This document shows, one piece after another, positions 56,723 through 62,000 of a stretch of DNA of 62,000 nucleotides. Numbering within the stretch: the first letter of the stretch is position 1; every line of letters begins with the position of its first letter. The notes beneath the pieces were generated by a model. The model was not told the origin of the DNA and searched no databases. It saw nothing but the letters and a program-made list of their open reading frames with translations. The stretch is from Branchiostoma floridae (lineage: Eukaryota > Chordata > Leptocardii > Amphioxiformes > Branchiostomatidae): the NCBI RefSeq assembly GCF_000003815.2, contig NC_049981.1, positions 25,929,670 to 25,991,669 on the forward strand, read 5' to 3'. A program made the translations under genes and the position numbers.

Positions 56723-59700
56723 CTATTAGTGAAAGGCAAAGGACAAAAAGGAAAAAAAACAGCTTACAAAATCATGCCATACCATCAAATCACATCATAA
56801 TCATGTGTATGAAAACAATGCCCATTCTTATCCCTGAAAATTTCCACATGGCTTCTATACGGAAACATACAATTAAAACAACAGTACTGTTTCACATAAT
56901 TTTGCAGTGAATTCTTACCAAATCAGAACTGATCATGAATTCTCATCTAGCAACCCACCAGGTTGGACACAAATACAAACAGGCACAAAAGTGAGAAATT
57001 GCCCACCTTAGGGTCAACATTTGCCTGTTCCAAAGGAAGTTTCAGGCACACTCTCCTGGCAAAGTATTTGCTCCAGTTTTGCTACATTCTACTATCTCTA
57101 ACACCTCAGAGCGGGCTAGGTAAAACCATTGTGCATCCTGCCAACTCACCATTCCTCTGTACTGAAGATGGGAAGAGTGTCCAGAAACTGGTGAAGAGGT
57201 GTCTCATAGAACACCTTGATCAGCAACTGCACATCCACCATGGCTCGGTGTCGACCTACCACATATGGGAACATTCGATAAGACCAACCTGGCAGTAAAA
57301 TACAAAACAATATACATACTACCGGTATTTGTCCCAATATTTGTTGCAATTACTGTAGATCTTCAAATTAATTAATGTACTACTGCTCTACTACAGAGTT
57401 GTTGCAACCCCAAAAATAAAGATAAAGCAGCAAAAAATTGCTTTTCCCAACTAACTGCAAACACATGTCAATCAGATAATCTCAGTGATATCAATCGTAA
57501 CAATGCAAACATGTAGGAACCTTCAGTGAATTCCCCTGGGAACCACTCGTTGAGTAGGAAGTCCAGAGATAGAGGACAACCGTCCAACAGCTTATGTCCA
57601 GCTTGTTTTACCTGGAGGAGACACATTCATTAGTCTTCAAACAGATGTAAAGAACTTGCTCAGTGATTTTTTCATGCAACATTTGTACTAATTTTTAGTA
57701 TGAGGCAAATAAATAAAAACTACAAGACTGTAAAAGAGAGATAAATGTTATAGGGCCGGCATAAAACCCCGAAATGACCTGGATCCTTTACATGAAGCCA
57801 TTCTTTACAATTTAGCAAATTTCAGAACTTCTGTCATTCATAAGTCTTGATGTATTACAGTAATAAATGGAAGTGGCGAGGACTGGCAAGATGTTCAAAC
57901 TAAATGATTAAAGGGAACTAAAACAAAGCAACCTGTCATCAAGCAATGTACCAACCTCATCTAGGTGTATGAACGTGTCCGCAAAATGTATGTTGTGTTC
58001 CCGGAGTTTGTCGATCGGAACGTTGTGCCGCTCACAATGAGAGAATAACATGAGAAAGTCAAACAGCTCTCCTCCATGTGCCACCAGCACTGGAGGGAAA
58101 TACAAGGTAAATTTGGGAACATTCCTGATGTTTTAAAAATTGTGGGAAGCTAAAATTTTTTCAAGATTTTGTTGTTGAAAACAAAAACTGTAACATAATG
58201 GAAGACAGAGGCAACGTCTGCGGGTGTGCTCATGTCAAGACAGAAAAGCTTTTGTAAAAACCTACAGAGATGGCAGACTTCCCCGTACAACTTTGCAAAG
58301 CACTCAGTCCAGATGGTGTATGACAACAGTACATTGAAACTTGTCTCAAAGCAGAGGTAGGGAGACAGCTCATTGTGTTGATTTAGGCGGAAAGCGTAAA
58401 TGAAATAATTTACTGCGCATGAGCCATGACCTATGCCCTCGGGCTCACGTGATTCATCCTGTCTCACATGTAAAGCAGTCCGAGAGGACGTAGATCGCAG
58501 AGTTAACTTTTATGCAACTTTTTGTGCAAGTTTACGCGATTCGACATGCCAAAACGGGCCAAAAAATGTCCCGGGTGCGGGCAAGACAACTCCCTTCACC
58601 CCAACGGCAGAGGTAACAAGCAGTGTAAGGGGATCAGCCAGCCTGTCCACTCTGACACGGAGTCCGTAGAGACCACGCCGCCGGCGGGCGGCAAGGTCAA
58701 AGCCACCGCAGATCTGGAGAGGCGAAAAGCCGAGTTACAAGAGCAGCTTACGCAGGCCCGTTTGGAGAAGGAAGTCGCCGAGTTGGAGGAAGAGCTCCAG
58801 AAGGCACGCTGCAGCACAGAACCCGCCAAAGAGACCGATCCTACTCTTCCAAAGCCGACGGAGCTGCACAAGACAGAACTCAACTGCTGCGACAAAAGCA
58901 GGTGCTGTTTTGCACAATAGGGACAGTATGTGTCTTCCATTATGTTACAGCCGGTAGACCGCTTTGCATCTGTCTTCTTCCTTTCACAATCGGTCTCAGA
59001 ATGCTTGTATTTTCTCTGCGTTTTATACTTGTTTTTGCAACATTTAGCACTTTTTTCTAGGATAATTGTATTCCTAAAGTTAACATTTTGCGTATACTCA
59101 TACGGTGGTAGAGAAAAGTACTAAATCATTAAATCTTGCAAAAACAAACGTAAAACCCCAAGAATGACCTGGTCTAAAATACATCTGCTTGCAGATTACA
59201 TGAAAACCACTGTATCAGATGTGAGAGCAGCTACCTGGATAATGGTAACAGTTGGTGAGTGTGTTGACCTGTTCCACCACACTTGAGCACCAGGCCAGCA
59301 GCTGGTCCAGCACCTCTGGGAATGTGGGCTGGCCTTCTAGAACTCTGGCAGTCAGCCCATTCTCCTGTCCTGAACAGAAATACAACTTTCATTGCTTGTT
59401 TCACTTATTTCAAAACTCATATCTTGTCACAAACTCATTCAGTTATTATCTTATATCAATTCATTATTTGATTATCCTTATGCGCCGATATCACATTCTA
59501 TGTACATTTGTATCGTTTTACTTTTAACTATTTTAGTATTCATTTTGTTTCCTATATTGGAAGAGGGCCTAGTATACTCGTAAGCTACATACGATTTTCC
59601 CGTCCTCCTGCACCTGTTTTTATCTATTGTTTGTGTGTATTATGTATTCTTTCCTGCTGTGGAAATAGATAAACATGCAAACAACATTTTCATTTGTTCC

Positions 59701-60101
59701 CAAAACAACCCTTCTGTTTTGCACAACTTCTAAGCTGTTAAAACATTGTAGTATGTACTATAGACTATTAAAGACTATAATTAAAAAGTCTATAATCAAA
59801 AAGCCTACCTTGCACTATTCATGTATTATAATAATTCACTCATATGTACTTTTTGTTGTTTTTTAAGTGTGAACAAATAAACAAATTAAAAAGTTCAAGC
59901 ACATAGTCCATCCCTACCAAAACTACCAATGCGCTGGTCGGTGTGAATGAGGCTGTCAAACTCGGCAGTAGGGTGCAAGTCTGGCTGACACTTCATGGCA
60001 ACCTCGATGATATTGTGGCGGAAAACGTTCCCTGCTGCCGCCTCACAATCGAAGAACAGCAGCAGGGGTTGTAGATCAGTCACTGCAGCCTCTGGATCCA
60101 T
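56659..60101 (-). CDS. DEDDh-type 3'-5' exonuclease, 248 aa, complete coding region
   Basis: Exons 59918-60107 (ATG at 60101), 59235-59369, 57956-58089, 57521-57611, 57150-57288 and 56659-56722 join in phase to 747 nt with a TAG stop. DEDDh enzymes use two metal ions to remove nucleotides from 3' ends of DNA or RNA. Exo I is LLLFFDCEAA (Asp18, Glu20). Next come EFDSLIHTDQRIGSF and GLTARVLEGQPTFPEVLDQL, as in the epsilon/TREX-like fold. Exo II is VLVAHGGELFDFLMLF with its Asp. Exo III is GRHRAMVDVQLL (HxAxxD, the DEDDh His and last Asp). All four acids are present, so it is predicted active. The first coding exon starts six bases before the ATG after a CTGCAG acceptor, so a 5'UTR exon lies upstream. 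No signal peptide or membrane segment. The exact orthology is not recognised. Confidence 0.85.
57150..57288 (-). CDS. Exonuclease coding exon 5 (Exo III)
   Basis: 139 bp, phase 1 in, 2 out. GRHRAMVDVQLLIKVF holds the HxAxxD motif. Donor GTGAGT. Confidence 0.88.
57521..57611 (-). CDS. Exonuclease coding exon 4
   Basis: 91 bp, phase 0 in, 1 out: VKQAGHKLLDGCPLSLDFLL, NEWFPGEFTE. SL-FL---FPGEF is the short helix before Exo III in this fold. Confidence 0.82.
57956..58089 (-). CDS. Exonuclease coding exon 3 (Exo II)
   Basis: 134 bp. Starts VLVAHGGELFDFLMLFSHCE, the Exo II core with AH-G--FD, and ends DTFIHLDE. The donor is the less usual GTTGGT. Confidence 0.87.
58546..58920 (+). CDS. Single-exon ORF with CxxC motif and coiled coil, nested antisense in an intron
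   Basis: 124 codons from ATG 58546 to TAG. An in-frame ATG at 58522 exists, but MPKRAKKCPGCGQDN looks like the natural start. Residues 8-28 hold CPGCG...GNKQCKG (three cysteines, a partial zinc ribbon). Residues 55-90 form a strong heptad-like coiled coil (LERRKAELQEQL, then LEKEVAELEEELQKA). The C-terminus is CCDKSRCCFAQ; the last four residues fit a CaaX prenylation box. It is much more GC-rich than the host intron (58090-59234) of the exonuclease gene and lies on the opposite strand. It could be a small intronless (retroposed) gene or the N-terminal ORF of a mobile element. No family recognised. Confidence 0.6.
   Translation: MPKRAKKCPGCGQDNSLHPNGRGNKQCKGISQPVHSDTESVETTPPAGGKVKATADLERRKAELQEQLTQARLEKEVAELEEELQKARCSTEPAKETDPTLPKPTELHKTELNCCDKSRCCFAQ
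59235..59369 (-). CDS. Exonuclease coding exon 2
   Basis: 135 bp, phase 1 in and out: GLTARVLEGQPTFPEVLDQL and LAWCSSVVEQVNTL. The GLT---L-G-P-F-EVL pattern is the usual helix after Exo I in DEDDh proteins. Acceptor TTCTGTTCAG. Confidence 0.87.
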
Positions 60102-60107
60102 GGTGCC
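59918..60107 (-). CDS. Exonuclease coding exon 1 (Exo I)
   Basis: Begins with 6 nt of 5'UTR (GGCACC), ATG at 60101, then 61 codons plus one base. Carries the FFDCEA metal-binding motif. Donor GTAGGG. Confidence 0.85.
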
Positions 60108-60441
60108 CTGCAGACCAATAGGTACAGTTAATGCACCATGCTAAAATTCAGGAAGGCAGTGGTTACATAGGACGTTGAAGTAAAGAATAGGCTTACTGTT
60201 TTGCTAAGTTCTCAGGTGCCAATCATGCTTTATGCTGATTTATAAAAATTGAAGCAACCCCATCACATAAAAATAGTTGACTACCCTAAGATACCTGAAA
60301 GGGGACATGCAGGCTTAACATTACATCCATGGTTCATACCTATGATGATGATGACTGATGATGGTTATGTCAAAGTTCTGTCAAAGTTAGACTGTTATTA
60401 TATATAATGGCATTTTTCGAGATAAAAAGTAAAATAAACCA

Positions 60442-60461
60442 AGGACGTTACAACGTCCTTG
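60442..60461. repeat. ACGT palindrome, copy 1
   Basis: Arms AAGGACGTT and AACGTCCTT around a 2-base centre (AC). Confidence 0.85.
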
Positions 60462-61150
60462 AATAAACAAAGTTGAGTTTGTGAGAACAAATGGTGTAAA
60501 GTCTGATGGTAAACCTCTTGGTGTTATTTTGGTGACTAGTTGCGAGGCTGGTGTCTTTTCAAAGTCTTCAATGTAATTTGTACTCACTGAGCACACGTTC
60601 AATTTTGTGAGGGCTACTTTTGTTTGTATCTTTACAACAACAAAAAAGTGTGAAATAAATTCAGTTTGGTTGCAAGTCAACACACTGGAAGTGGAAAGAA
60701 ATTGTGATGCATTTAATCCATGATCCTTCCGTTGTAATGCTCATATTTGATACTACTAGTAAATGAGCACACAACGGCAGGATCACGGATATGATGGAGA
60801 CACATGATCAAACATGGCGATATCGGAAAAGTTTCATGCACAGACGCGTCCACGGAAATTTGGTACAAATGGTCGTATTGAAGTTCATGTTCATACCTCA
60901 TGTTTTCAGATACAAAGTAGGAATTATGGAATTGTCCTCGAAGCAAACCAAGATACTGAAACCAGTCTTCAATACCAGAGACAGTCGCGTCGTGGAGCTG
61001 AAAAGTTTCTAACGTTATCTGACCTTATATTTCCCAAGACTTTGTCAACAAATCGTTACATTTCTCACCAAATCACAGGCTGTCCGAACCGATTCACTGA
61101 ACCGATTTGCAGCTGGCCGTTTTAAAAAGTTGCCCTTGTCTGTTCTTGCA

Positions 61151-61172
61151 AGGACGTTATATAACGTCCTTG
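61151..61172. repeat. ACGT palindrome, copy 2 (perfect)
   Basis: A perfect 22-base palindrome with half-site AAGGACGTTAT. Confidence 0.9.
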
Positions 61173-61521
61173 TCCAGATTTTCCACTCAGGCTCAAAACT
61201 TTCTGAAGTCCGCCATGTTTACTGTTTAGACACGTGACTATTTCCCGCCAAAAAGTCGTGAACAAGGACACGCTTGTGCCACAGATGGCAGAAGTGCGGG
61301 GGAGTTTCCGAGGCCTGGCAAAAATGCTGTGTTTCCAATTAGGCCACACTTCTTCGTCAAATTGATAACATCCATTTCCAAAGAGAAATAAAAAAATGCG
61401 ACCATAGCGTGACTGTCCCTGTCTTAAGTTTCTCTAAACTGCAAAATATGCCAATTTGTGCCGTAAGTTCCAACACAGTTCGTATACTGTCGTATACCAT
61501 AAAAGCTCCTTGCGTATACCA

Positions 61522-61541
61522 AGGACGATATAACGTCCTTG
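61522..61541. repeat. ACGT palindrome, copy 3
   Basis: AAGGACGATATAACGTCCTT: the same palindrome with one arm mismatch. CCTTGCGTATAC flanks it as a direct repeat on both sides. Confidence 0.85.
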
Positions 61542-62000
61542 CGTATACTTAGTACTGTCTCATCGTAAATGTTCTCCATATCAAAAAGAAAACTATCATT
61601 TGGTATACCATATTCAGTCTTCAAGACCAGTTAGATTTGTCATGAAGGAAACTTTTTTGCCCAACTTTTTTTTTTTCAAACGCTCGCATCAATTTTGCGG
61701 TGTCCATAGACGGATAGCAGACGGATAGGATGTCATCCATGGCCATGGCATGTAAGCGAAATTGCCGAGGGTCGGTAGGTACAATGTAGGTAGGGAGTCT
61801 TTCTTTCTTCCTTTTTTTTTTGTTGTCTTTTACTTTACCTTTTCTTCTTTAAGTCTTTAAGATTTTGGGCCAAAGTGCACAAAGAACTTGAGGGTCAGAG
61901 ATTCTTCAACGTTTTCATCATTCAGGACTCATTCAGATCATTTCCTCTGGATCATGTCAGATCTAACTCACGGTCAAGGTTTGTCCGGGAATTTTTCGCC

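Larger units (their letters stand above)
60108..62000. other. 5' flank of the exonuclease gene, no secure gene; palindrome cluster
   Basis: Should contain the 5'UTR exon and promoter of the exonuclease gene. An open frame at 60814-61125 on the plus strand begins in a good Kozak context (AACATGG) but has no domain. Other overlapping frames lie on the minus strand. The three palindromes are listed separately. The last 260 bases contain T-rich tracts and a family C-like word (GTAGGTAGGGAGTC). Confidence 0.4.

Noticed and set aside
58596-58940. Minus-strand ORF of 114 codons
   Set aside because: Antisense shadow of the better CxxC/coiled-coil ORF and inside the exonuclease intron without splice sites.

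Overview
The window is a stretch of a large, intron-rich, AT-leaning animal genome from a draft assembly (six N runs, four of exactly 100 bases). Spliced genes with long introns, a metazoan-type cGMP phosphodiesterase, a U2 snRNA gene, a tRNA-headed SINE and very dense short terminal-inverted-repeat (MITE) copies point to an invertebrate deuterostome. Amphioxus (Branchiostoma) is my best guess; this is an inference, not a proof.

Left two thirds (618-41789, minus strand): the 5' part of a PDE5-type cyclic-nucleotide phosphodiesterase. Nine coding exons can be joined with matching phases (495 codons): N-terminal regulatory region, GAF-A with a perfect NKX(n)FX3DE motif, and much of GAF-B. The catalytic domain lies beyond the left edge. 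Exon 4 carries a perfect 54-bp tandem duplication that copies the 3' splice site. Intron 1 is about 27 kb and holds most of the repeats: MITE families, a 29-bp minisatellite, an octamer-motif higher-order repeat, and a pogo/mariner-like MITE (TA target duplication) nested inside a Harbinger-like one (TTA target duplication).

41.8-47.8 kb: CpG-rich 5' flank of the PDE gene, GT/GC-alternating DNA, a hairpin element, a full-length tRNA-derived SINE and a frameshifted Penelope-like GIY-YIG relic.

47.8-53.6 kb (minus): the 3' three exons of a gene for a very basic, low-complexity protein that I do not recognise. A complete U2 snRNA gene and a second SINE copy lie in its long intron.

53.9-55.7 kb: a CpG-richer block, probably promoter DNA, with no secure gene.

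56.6-60.1 kb (minus): a complete 248-aa DEDDh 3'-5' exonuclease gene in six coding exons with a poly(A) signal just after the stop. Its second coding intron holds an antisense single-exon ORF (124 aa) with a CxxC motif, a coiled coil and a possible CaaX end. The right edge carries three copies of an ACGT-centred palindrome.

The genes do not form an obvious functional group; the common theme is genes and RNA genes nested in introns, surrounded by small DNA transposons.
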